This document shows positions 13,992-19,489 of a DNA stretch of 23,702 nt, in pieces; position 1 is the stretch's first letter; every line of letters begins with the position of its first letter. A model generated the notes under the pieces. The model worked only from the letters and a program-made list of their open reading frames with translations, ran no database searches and was not told the DNA's origin. The position numbers were made by a program, and so were the translations under genes. The DNA comes from a virus. The stretch covers positions 1-23,702 of IMG/VR virus record IMGVR_UViG_3300010334_000283. One strand, given 5' to 3'.

Positions 13992-14455
13992 TTGGCACCC
14001 GCTTTCAGGGAAGACAGCGGCTTAAGAGCATCTTGAGGGACGAAGTACGCTGGAGGCCTACCGCCGTAGTCCCTAAGCCACTCTTCTTTCATTGCGTCTC
14101 GACCAGCAATCCAGCCACGAATTTCGTAAGTAGGACACTTGCCAGTAACTAAAACATAGGCGGCTTCTCTGGAGTCTCCGGGCCTGACAATCAACTCGTA
14201 GTCATCTCGACTGCGAGTCTTGATCTGAATTCCCGGCAGATCATTGGCCTTAAACGAGTCAACGCTGCCGTCCCAGTAGATGCCAAGGCATTTAGCAAGT
14301 GCCATCTCACCGCACGCGCCTTCGATGTGTTCCGACCAGCCCAATCCGTCGAAGCCGTAGGCATCCTTTCGACCGGCCTTGATCGACGCCAAATGCCTCA
14401 TGCGACCAACGTCTGAAGCCATAGCCGCTTCGTACCACTCAAGAGTCGTTCGCAT
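13979..14455 (-). CDS. PD-(D/E)XK-like nuclease-fold phage protein
   Basis: This encodes 158 residues. ATG 14455 has AAGGA at seven bases. It shows the restriction-endonuclease-like order: a helix with Glu (IEGACGEMALAKCLG, Glu50), then NDLPGIQIKTRS, which gives Asp72 and Q77-x-K79, and then a strand ending in AAYVLVTGK. This matches the core E ... D ... (E/Q)xK of the PD-(D/E)XK superfamily. The C-terminus is less conserved (IAGRDAMKEEWLRDYGG, PPAYFVPQDALKPL). It is the last of three successive nuclease-like genes in transcription order. Roles could include recombination, Holliday junction processing or host DNA breakdown. Confidence 0.7.
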   Translation of the reverse strand: MRTTLEWYEAAMASDVGRMRHLASIKAGRKDAYGFDGLGWSEHIEGACGEMALAKCLGIYWDGSVDSFKANDLPGIQIKTRSRDDYELIVRPGDSREAAYVLVTGKCPTYEIRGWIAGRDAMKEEWLRDYGGRPPAYFVPQDALKPLSSLKAGAKWDQ

Positions 14456-14726
14456 CGAGAATCCTTTCTGCCTCAGCCTTGCTCGTGACCACTTCCGCGA
14501 CGGCTCCGCCGATCTCGCGTATCTCTTTCATCCTTTGCACCTGAAGCGGCCTCGGCTTCTGGCCCGGACGCTTCACCTCCATGAACACGGCCCTGCCGTG
14601 CTTCACAGTCAACAAGTCTGGAACTCCAGCCATCTGCATCGGCCCGCCAGCGATCTTGAACGTCCACCATCCCTTGGCCTTCGCCAGAGCCACGATCGAC
14701 TTTGTGATGGTGGATTCAAGCGTCAT
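14439..14726 (-). CDS. VRR-NUC domain nuclease
   Basis: This encodes 95 residues; ATG 14726 overlaps the upstream stop (ATGA). It is almost a bare VRR-NUC domain: STITKSIVALAKAKGWWTFKI, then GPMQMAGVPDLLTVKHG, then AVFMEVKRPGQKPRPLQVQRM and IGGAVAEVVTSKAEAERIL. Asp37 and E50-x-K52 plus Gln62 are the catalytic set. Phage VRR-NUC proteins of this size usually act as structure-specific or Holliday-junction-type endonucleases. It sits between two other PD-(D/E)XK-type genes. Family assignment is firm. Confidence 0.9.
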   Translation of the reverse strand: MTLESTITKSIVALAKAKGWWTFKIAGGPMQMAGVPDLLTVKHGRAVFMEVKRPGQKPRPLQVQRMKEIREIGGAVAEVVTSKAEAERILDANDS

Positions 14727-15121
14727 TTCAGGACGTGCCACGCTTCGTGCCACGGCGATGTGGGGCTAAGAGAGACCTTGTGCGACGACAGGTTGATCTC
14801 ACTCACGGGCATTACCCAAAAGGCTCTCGTTGCGACACTGACGAACACAAACGCGTCGATTTCGTCTTCTGCGTACATCTCTTTGCGTTGCTTGTTCTTC
14901 GCCCGCCTGACATTGAACTTGTACGACCCTGACTTTGGAGATGCCATCTGCTCGTAGACGCTCTTGACCTGAACCCGACACACCCTCGATCCGAAAACGC
15001 TTACGATGTCGTACCCGTGGTCATCCTCTGGCCTAGACGGAGAAATGCCGTTGATCAGCATCTCAGCCGAGGCGAGAAGACGTCCTACTTCTCCCACCGC
15101 CCGCGTAGAAATGGGAGACAT
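14723..15121 (-). CDS. PD-(D/E)XK endonuclease-like protein (PDDEXK_5-type)
   Basis: This encodes 132 residues. ATG 15121 has GGAG seven bases upstream and lies 37 bases inside the Gp88-like gene. The sequence AVGEVGRLLASAEMLINGIS is followed by DDHGYDIVSVFGSRVCRVQVKSV, which gives Asp38 and Q51-x-K53. Next is KFNVRRAKNKQRKEMYAEDEIDAFVFVS, then AFWVMPVSEI. This order resembles group I intron-associated and related PD-(D/E)XK nucleases. Together with the next two genes it forms a rare run of three different members of this superfamily. The exact substrate cannot be read here. Confidence 0.75.
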   Translation of the reverse strand: MSPISTRAVGEVGRLLASAEMLINGISPSRPEDDHGYDIVSVFGSRVCRVQVKSVYEQMASPKSGSYKFNVRRAKNKQRKEMYAEDEIDAFVFVSVATRAFWVMPVSEINLSSHKVSLSPTSPWHEAWHVLK

Positions 15122-15837
15122 TCTTTCGCTCCAGCGATCGCCCAGCCGTTAAAGCAACGGCGGCAAGTGCCGCAGACGCCTGCGATGTCGTCGCTTGCAT
15201 TGAGCGGGCAATCGTTTCCGTACAATTCTCCGCCCTTGGGGTCGTAGCCGTCGCGGAAGATCACAGGAGCCACGAACGGGTCTGGCGGAGTCTCGCCCTT
15301 GTCGCACTGGTAAGACCAGAACCATTGCAGCCCGGCCGGGGCCAGCCTCTGCATCTCTTCGAGCCGATCCCACGAAGACCTGTCTACAGAGAGATGCACG
15401 TAGACGTTCGAGGCAGGCTCGATCGCCGCCGCCAGCTTGGGCTTCCTGCTTACGATCCATTGCGGGACTTCTGGCATCAGGGGAGCGGCCCGGTTTATGC
15501 AGTCCACGCTCTCGGCGAACAAGTCTCCTCCGCCGTTCCAGCGAACGAAGTCGCGCTTCAGTCGACGAGTCCAGTCGGCAATGATCACAGCCATGTGCGT
15601 CGGCGAGGCCTTCACGGAGTTCAGAAGCCTGCTTTGCTTCTTGAGCGAGGCAGTCCATGTCGACGGCCCTTTGGCGAAGTAGCACGTCTCGGCACATACG
15701 ATCGACGGCGTGCATGTGTTGACGATCGGGAAATTCAGCGAGTGGCCGGTGACGCGGTTCGACGAAAACGGGTTCTCGCCGTCGGCGAGGAGGTCGCTGT
15801 AACTGACGTGTTTTTTGGCTAAATGTCGAACCGTCAT
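15085..15837 (-). CDS. Gp88-like cysteine-rich phage protein (possible Fe-S or radical-SAM-like)
   Basis: This encodes 250 residues from ATG 15837, with no strong ribosome site seen. The N-terminal part has GHSLNFPIVNTCTPSIVC and AETCYFAKGP: Cys42, Cys48 and Cys52 in a CxxxxxCxxxC array like the Gp88 and DUF5131 phage families. The middle contains PQWIVSRKPKLAAAIEP and NVYVHLSVDRSSWDRL, which look like TIM-barrel strands. A second cysteine set is at the C-terminus: NDCPLN then GVCGTCRRCFNG (Cys210, 222, 225, 228). Two clusters suggest Fe-S or zinc binding. It is the first gene downstream of the structured repeat array, separated from it by a terminator-like hairpin. Confidence 0.75.
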   Translation of the reverse strand: MTVRHLAKKHVSYSDLLADGENPFSSNRVTGHSLNFPIVNTCTPSIVCAETCYFAKGPSTWTASLKKQSRLLNSVKASPTHMAVIIADWTRRLKRDFVRWNGGGDLFAESVDCINRAAPLMPEVPQWIVSRKPKLAAAIEPASNVYVHLSVDRSSWDRLEEMQRLAPAGLQWFWSYQCDKGETPPDPFVAPVIFRDGYDPKGGELYGNDCPLNASDDIAGVCGTCRRCFNGWAIAGAKECLPFLRGRWEK

Positions 15838-15860
15838 TTCAGGAACTTTCTTGTTCTTTC

Positions 15861-15900
15861 AAAAGCCTCCCGGCGAGTTCTTGCGAATCTCGCCGAGAGG
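15861..15900 (-). terminator. Terminator-like hairpin at the end of the repeat array
   Basis: On the minus strand CCTCTCGGCGAG pairs with CTCGCCGGGAGG, giving 12 pairs with one U-G, around an 11-base loop, followed by CTTTTG. This is a good intrinsic-terminator shape with a short U run. It sits between the repeat array and the Gp88-like gene. Its first base on the plus strand (15866) lies exactly 126 bp before the first structured repeat, the same period as the array. Confidence 0.6.
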
Positions 15901-15991
15901 TGTTGCTGCCATGCCTCGCCGTGCTAAGCCACGCTCTGCCGCGCCAGGCCAAGCCCAACCGTGCCGCGCCTAAACACGCTCGCGTCACATC

Positions 15992-16036
15992 CCACCGCTT
16001 GGCATCGAAGCCAAGAGATCGCCAGCCGATCGGTGG
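15992..16036 (-). repeat. Structured 45-bp repeat, copy 1 (three-way junction)
   Basis: Minus-strand folding: outer stem CCACCG/CGGTGG, first arm ATCG-GCTGG-CGAT, two-base joint CT, second arm CTTGGC-TTCGAT-GCCAAG stacked directly on the outer stem. All pairs are Watson-Crick. The identical flanks extend the repeat to 15988-16038. It is identical to copy 2 through all 45 bases. Confidence 0.85.
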
Positions 16037-16117
16037 TTACAGATTCCAACCTCGCCTTGCCGTGCCCTGCCGCGACCAGCCTGACCGCGCCTCGCCACGA
16101 GCGACTTTCGCCGCATC

Positions 16118-16162
16118 CCACCGCTTGGCATCGAAGCCAAGAGATCGCCAGCCGATCGGTGG
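16118..16162 (-). repeat. Structured 45-bp repeat, copy 2 (three-way junction)
   Basis: This is identical to copy 1 across the 45-base core, extending to 16114-16164 with shared flanks. Its start is exactly 126 bp from copy 1 and exactly 126 bp from copy 3, while the 81 bases between copies are not similar apart from their five-base periodicity. Confidence 0.85.
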
Positions 16163-16243
16163 TTTGTTAGCCCAGCCCCAACAGGCCAAGCCTCACCAGA
16201 ACTTGCCATGCCTTACCGGACCCCAAGAAGATTTAATTCCATC

Positions 16244-16288
16244 CCACCGCTTGGCATCGAAGCCAAGTCATCGCCAACCGATCGGTGG
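16244..16288 (-). repeat. Structured 45-bp repeat, copy 3 (diverged only in unpaired bases)
   Basis: This differs from copies 1 and 2 at three bases. In the minus-strand fold the joint is GA instead of CT, and the first-arm loop is GTTGG instead of GCTGG. All three stems are unchanged. Extended flanks run 16240-16290. Confining every change to unpaired positions is what a structural constraint predicts, although three changes are few. Confidence 0.85.
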
Positions 16289-16353
16289 TTTCCTTAACGG
16301 GCCAAGCCGCACCTTGCCGGGCACTGCCGAGTCCCGCCGCGCCAGACCAAGAC

Positions 16354-16974
16354 TCAAGTCGCTTCAACAGTCTCCCGATTCGTCGGAGCCTGAGACGCCT
16401 TTTTGATTACCTCAGCCGTGAATCGACCGTTCTGCGGACGCCAATCGCCGAACCCGACTCGCGTTCCGGCAGTCTCGACCCACTGAATGACCTGAGACGA
16501 GTTGATGACCGAGTCCTCAAACTGAACCTCGATCACCGTCGACCAGTCCTTGAAGATCGGTCGAGTTCGCATCACTCTGCTCTGGCCCACCTTCACGCCA
16601 GCACAACACCGGAAGGACTCCTCCTGCCAGAGCGAGTCGGCGTCCCTCGGGCCTTCATATTGAAGCACGGCGTTCTTCTTGACGAAGCAGACAGACTTCG
16701 CGAGCTTGCCTTCCTTCGTGACCTTGGCGGCTTCGTAGATGGAGGCCTCGACGTTGCGTGCTGGGATGACCGGACCACTGTCCTCGTCGATGTAGAGGCT
16801 GGCCTTGAACTCGATCTCGGCGAGCCTCTCGTGATCAGCGTCAGTCTTCTTCTTCTTAGACGTGATCTGCTTCATCTGTTTTGAGTGAACGCTCAAAGGG
16901 TTTGCGAGTTCTCCGTTGTGCATCAAGAGGGGGGCGTCGCCAGTCAGGCGAAAAAGAAGCGATTTCCAAGCCAT
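16354..16974 (-). CDS. Conserved phage protein of unknown function with MRTRPxFxxW and GDWRPxxGRF motifs
   Basis: This encodes 206 residues. ATG 16974 has AAGGA eight bases upstream; the longer in-frame ORF is a shadow. It begins WKSLLFRLTGDAPLLMHN with a lysine cluster SKKKKTD near residue 40, then GPVIPARNVEASIYEAAK and GKLAKSVCFVKKNAVLQYEG. The C-terminal part has SRVMRTRPIFKDW and AGTRVGFGDWRPQNGRF. I know this motif set from many phage proteins without an assigned function; the shape of the motifs recalls Cas7/RAMP-like nucleic-acid binders, but that is speculative. It lies directly upstream of the repeat array and its stop codon abuts it. Its first 119 bases overlap the HNH gene. Confidence 0.75.
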   Translation of the reverse strand: MAWKSLLFRLTGDAPLLMHNGELANPLSVHSKQMKQITSKKKKTDADHERLAEIEFKASLYIDEDSGPVIPARNVEASIYEAAKVTKEGKLAKSVCFVKKNAVLQYEGPRDADSLWQEESFRCCAGVKVGQSRVMRTRPIFKDWSTVIEVQFEDSVINSSQVIQWVETAGTRVGFGDWRPQNGRFTAEVIKKASQAPTNRETVEAT

Positions 16975-17263
16975 GATGAGAATCCTTACGTTGCTGAGGG
17001 GTACTAGAAACAACACCAATCGACACCGGCCTACCCGCGTATCGCCTACTGCGAATGACGCTGGTAATTGCTTCGTGACACTGCGAACAAAGCGTGATCA
17101 GATCGCCAACAACTTCCTCGCTGCCAAGTCTTTCGTATGTTTTGTGATGCACTTCGAGCCGCCATTCCGATCCGTCGTGGAGGCACGTCTGACACTTGTG
17201 TCCGTCGATCGCCAGTCGCTGCGACCTTTTTTCAGGCCACGACTTTCCGTAGTCGATGTTCAC
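16856..17263 (-). CDS. HNH endonuclease
   Basis: This encodes 135 residues. The start is GTG 17263, which overlaps the upstream stop (GTGA) and has GAGGT seven bases before it. The HNH core is complete: SQRLAIDGHKCQTCLHDG gives Cys24 and Cys27, LEVHHKTYERLGSEE gives His39/His40, and VGDLITLCSQCHEAI gives Cys59 and Cys62-His63. This is the zinc-stabilised phage HNH type, used in packaging, homing or general nicking. The last ~40 residues overlap the next gene in another frame and look unlike a folded domain, so the C-terminus may be an accidental extension. Family assignment is firm. Confidence 0.85.
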   Translation of the reverse strand: MNIDYGKSWPEKRSQRLAIDGHKCQTCLHDGSEWRLEVHHKTYERLGSEEVVGDLITLCSQCHEAITSVIRSRRYAGRPVSIGVVSSTPQQRKDSHHGLEIASFSPDWRRPPLDAQRRTRKPFERSLKTDEADHV

Positions 17264-17508
17264 TTCGTGAACCTCACGTAAAGCGGCCCATTCGGCCCCA
17301 CGTAACAACCAAGCGTGTTAAACGACAAGAACTCTTCCGCCCCCTCGTGCGTCATGCCATCACGCTCGACAAGAATGTCGATGCACTTCCGGATGTCGTA
17401 TACGGCTACGTGAGCGTGATGGTGATTGACTGTGTAGCCGACGAAAGCCTTTTCGAGACCGTCGGCGAGCAGGGCGTCTGGGTTGAGTTCTGCAAGGTCT
17501 TCGATCAT
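17260..17508 (-). CDS. Conserved phage/bacterial hypothetical protein, 82 residues
   Basis: This encodes 82 residues from ATG 17508, with GAGGC eight bases upstream. It reads IEDLAELNPDALLADGLEKA, then FVGYTVNHHHAHVAVYD, then IRKCIDILVERDGMTHEGAE, then EFLSFNTLGCYVGPNGPLYV. This 'LNPDALLADG ... AVYD ... CI..LV.RDGM..E.A.EF..FN..G.YVG' pattern is widespread in phages and some bacteria, but no biochemical role is known to me. The histidine run near residue 29 is notable. It is translationally coupled to the HNH gene by a GTGA overlap. Confidence 0.8.
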   Translation of the reverse strand: MIEDLAELNPDALLADGLEKAFVGYTVNHHHAHVAVYDIRKCIDILVERDGMTHEGAEEFLSFNTLGCYVGPNGPLYVRFTK

Positions 17509-17605
17509 GTGTGTTGGCCTCGTGACGTGAGGCAGACGGTCGAGTCACTCGCGGAAAGAGACAGGAGTTAAACGCAAGCCTCGACTGCCGCAGTTGTGTC
17601 GCCAC
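17509..17605. other. Short gap between small genes; nothing recognised
   Basis: This 97-base gap lies between the conserved 82-residue gene and the small membrane protein gene. I see no strong hairpin, promoter or coding frame. A minus-strand ORF from 17727 to 17545 crosses it but is a basic, serine-rich shadow of the membrane protein gene. Confidence 0.4.
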
Positions 17606-17800
17606 TCACGGCTTAGCGACCAATGGTGCTGATGCGTGGCAGCACCTGACGGATATGGCGATCCGATGAATTTCTTGGAGCGTCCTGTACTGGAGGTACG
17701 GGACAGAGATACAGGCGAAGCTGACAAGCAGGCACGCCGCGATAGTCATCACGTAGGCTGAGTTGTCGATTAATTCCCAAAGCCAGTCGGAGAATTTCAT
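17606..17800 (-). CDS. 64-residue small membrane protein
   Basis: ATG 17800 overlaps the stop of the methyltransferase gene through ATGA. The product is MKFSDWLWELIDNSAY followed by one clear hydrophobic helix, VMTIAACLLVSFACISVPYL. A short basic and polar tail then contains QYRTLQEIHRIAISVRCC. One membrane span is likely. I recognise no family. The ribosome site is weak (GAGGG about 12 bases away), so it may depend on coupled translation from the upstream gene. Confidence 0.65.
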   Translation of the reverse strand: MKFSDWLWELIDNSAYVMTIAACLLVSFACISVPYLQYRTLQEIHRIAISVRCCHASAPLVAKP

Positions 17801-18966
17801 GAGAAGAGAGGAACCCTCTGTCGAGACTTGTTGATTCGTTCGTTAGCCAAGTCGATGTATTCAGGATTTAGCTCGAATCCGATGCCGTTCAGGCCAAGCT
17901 CGGCAGCGACAGCCAGAGTCGTCCCTGAGCCGCCGAATGGATCGAGTACAGTGCATGGCGACACTGACGCGTTGCAGCTACACGTAGGACGCCAGCCGGT
18001 CGTGGTGGTGGTCGTGACGTGCCTCTCCGGGTCGCGGTTGCCGTCGGTCATCTTGTCGCCAGTGACTTTCGTGTCTGTGCCGGGACGAGTCGCGACTCGC
18101 TTGCGATCGACGACACGCTCGTGAGGCGTGCCGCACAGAGAGCAACAGCCAGCCTCGCTCGTGCCAGCCCGCAGGCACGTCTCTGCAAGCTGCGGAGGCA
18201 TCGTGGCGAAGTGTGCGCCTTTGTACGATCGTGCTGCGATCGTCCAGACAGAGCGTCGGTTTCTGGTTGACGCGACCGTCATAGGCTCTCCCGTTGCTTC
18301 CAGCCCCGTCGCCGTGCGACCAGAAGCAACGCACCTCGACGATGAGAACCTCTTCGTTGAGCCAGCGGTTTTTGAAGGCTCAGCAACAGCCTCAGAATCG
18401 TAGAAATACCGGCCACTCTTAGTGAGCAGAAACACGTACTCGTGAGCCTTCGTGCATCGGTCTCGCACGCTCTCCGGCATCGGGTTTGGCTTGTGCCAGA
18501 TGATGTCCTGACGGAGATACCAGCCCTCAGCCTGCAACGCGAAAGCGACTCGCCACGGGATGCCTACGAGGTCTTTGTGCTTGATGCCGCTGCTTTTCAG
18601 GGCGTGTCGCAAGTCTCGCTTCTTGTATCCGCACTCTCCGTCAGCACCTGTCGCTCCGCCTCGCATATTGCCGTCAAGTCCTGTCCCGTTCTTCGACGAC
18701 CCGGCGTTGTTGTACGAGTCCCCCAAGTTCAGCCAGCAAGTCCCGTCGTCTCGCAACACTCGACGCACCTCGCGGAAGACTTCCACGAGCCGCTCGACAT
18801 ACGCTTCGGGAGTGGCTTCGAGGCCGATCTGCCCGTCGTGTCCGTAGTCTCTTAGTCCCCAGTAGGGAGGAGACGTCACGCAGCAATGGACGCTGCCGTC
18901 GGCAAGAGTCCGAAGCCCGTCTAGGCAGTCGCTCTGGATGATCTTCTGCGATGCCATTGGGATCAC
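17797..18966 (-). CDS. Site-specific DNA methyltransferase, beta-class amino-methyltransferase
   Basis: This encodes 389 residues from GTG 18966, which overlaps the upstream stop (GTGA); ATG 18957 is the alternative. Catalytic motif IV is TSPPYWGLRDYG at residues 31-36 onward, and SAM-binding motif I DPFGGSGTT is near residues 342-350, giving the beta-class order (IV before I). An IPWRVAFALQAEGWYLRQDIIWHKPNPMPES segment is the usual central block. SPPY-type enzymes make N4-methylcytosine or N6-methyladenine; the product cannot be told here. A cysteine insert (CCSLCGTPHERV, later CSCNASVSPC) looks like a zinc ribbon. No restriction enzyme partner is next to it, so it probably protects phage DNA. 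Confidence 0.9.
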   Translation of the reverse strand: MIPMASQKIIQSDCLDGLRTLADGSVHCCVTSPPYWGLRDYGHDGQIGLEATPEAYVERLVEVFREVRRVLRDDGTCWLNLGDSYNNAGSSKNGTGLDGNMRGGATGADGECGYKKRDLRHALKSSGIKHKDLVGIPWRVAFALQAEGWYLRQDIIWHKPNPMPESVRDRCTKAHEYVFLLTKSGRYFYDSEAVAEPSKTAGSTKRFSSSRCVASGRTATGLEATGEPMTVASTRNRRSVWTIAARSYKGAHFATMPPQLAETCLRAGTSEAGCCSLCGTPHERVVDRKRVATRPGTDTKVTGDKMTDGNRDPERHVTTTTTTGWRPTCSCNASVSPCTVLDPFGGSGTTLAVAAELGLNGIGFELNPEYIDLANERINKSRQRVPLFS

Positions 18967-19430
18967 GTCTGGTTCGCCAGATAGTTGTCGAGTCCGATCT
19001 GGTCGATCACGAGACGAGTGGCCTCGATCTCAGCCATGCCGTTCTCGCTGCCTCTCAGGAGATCGGCGAAGATCGTCGCCGTCTCGGCATCGCCAAGCTC
19101 AACGCAGAGAATGTATCCAGACCTTTCAGCATTGGCAGCGGTCTGGTCGAGCGTGTAGTTGACTTCGAGAATCCCCTCAAAGTCGTGTCGAGGCCAAATT
19201 GGCTGCTCGAATTCGTAGGTCGGCTGAGCGTCGAAGAACTCAAGACGCTGAACAACCTTGCGAGCGTGTTCTCGCTCTTCCTCGGCGTAGGCAAGAAACT
19301 CGACTCCAAGCTTCTTGTATCCCCAGCGTGCGAGATGTGCGGCCTGCGACTCGTAAAGCAGAATCTGGGTCCAGTGATTCCGGAGTCCAGAATTCAACGC
19401 GTCAACGACGCCTGACATGGGCTTGGGCAT
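18963..19430 (-). CDS. Bacterioferritin-like (ferritin-superfamily) protein with altered metal ligands
   Basis: This encodes 155 residues. ATG 19430 has AAGGA six bases upstream. It follows the bacterioferritin order: VVDALNSGLRNHWTQILLYE, then AAHLARWGYKKLGVEFLAYA, then EEEREHARKVVQRLEFFDAQP, and a C-terminus of VIDQIGLDNYLANQ, which matches the end of Bfr proteins. By eye against E. coli Bfr, Glu52-x-x-His55 is kept, but the helix A glutamate aligns with His19, the last-helix EEGH becomes ENGM, and the heme Met becomes Arg53. A working ferroxidase centre is therefore doubtful. Phages sometimes carry ferritin or Dps-like genes, perhaps for iron or DNA protection. It has its own good promoter. 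Confidence 0.8.
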   Translation of the reverse strand: MPKPMSGVVDALNSGLRNHWTQILLYESQAAHLARWGYKKLGVEFLAYAEEEREHARKVVQRLEFFDAQPTYEFEQPIWPRHDFEGILEVNYTLDQTAANAERSGYILCVELGDAETATIFADLLRGSENGMAEIEATRLVIDQIGLDNYLANQT

Positions 19431-19459
19431 TGCAAATCCTTTTGCGTTCGAGGGAGGCG

Positions 19460-19489
19460 ATAGTGTCCGTACTAATCAGTGAGTGTCAA
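19460..19489 (-). promoter_or_regulatory. Sigma70-type promoter for the bacterioferritin-like gene
   Basis: On the minus strand an A6 run is followed by TTGACA (19484-19489), an 18-base spacer and CACTAT (19460-19465). The ATG of the bacterioferritin-like gene is 30 bases further on, with AAGGA between. The spacer contains TTAGTACGGA, shared with the element at 13841-13870, which could be an operator or an extended promoter feature. It lies over the last codons of the upstream gene. Confidence 0.55.

Larger units (their letters stand above)
15861..16353 (-). ncRNA. Putative structured non-coding RNA: 126-bp tandem array of three-way-junction repeats and GGC-pentamer tracts
   Basis: This is the only gene-free stretch over 300 bases. 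Reading the minus strand, it holds four units of exactly 126 bp. Each unit has a tract of 10-13 GGC-like triplets (GGC, GGT, sometimes GAC, GTT, AGC) spaced exactly five bases apart. Three units also have a 45-base sequence that can fold into a perfect three-way junction. The fourth ends in a terminator-like hairpin at the same phase. Triplet positions on the plus strand are 15908-15970, 16049-16096, 16170-16222 and 16296-16353, all in the same register to their repeat. The array begins directly at the stop codon of the upstream gene, so it is probably transcribed by read-through. No convincing separate promoter was found. Confidence 0.6.

Noticed and set aside
15988-16290. CRISPR array.
   Set aside because: The three repeats are equally spaced, but the repeat is a three-way junction, the 81-bp intervals are long and all share 5-nt periodicity, and no cas gene is near.
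15900-16406. Plus-strand 168-residue ORF with a 42-residue repeat (SHRLASKP ... RQPIGG three times).
   Set aside because: It is the only plus-strand candidate, has no good ribosome site and runs into the end of a real minus-strand gene. The 126-bp period is a multiple of three, so the repeats fall in frame by chance. Two of the three changes in copy 3 alter residues, while all stems are kept, which fits structure better than coding.
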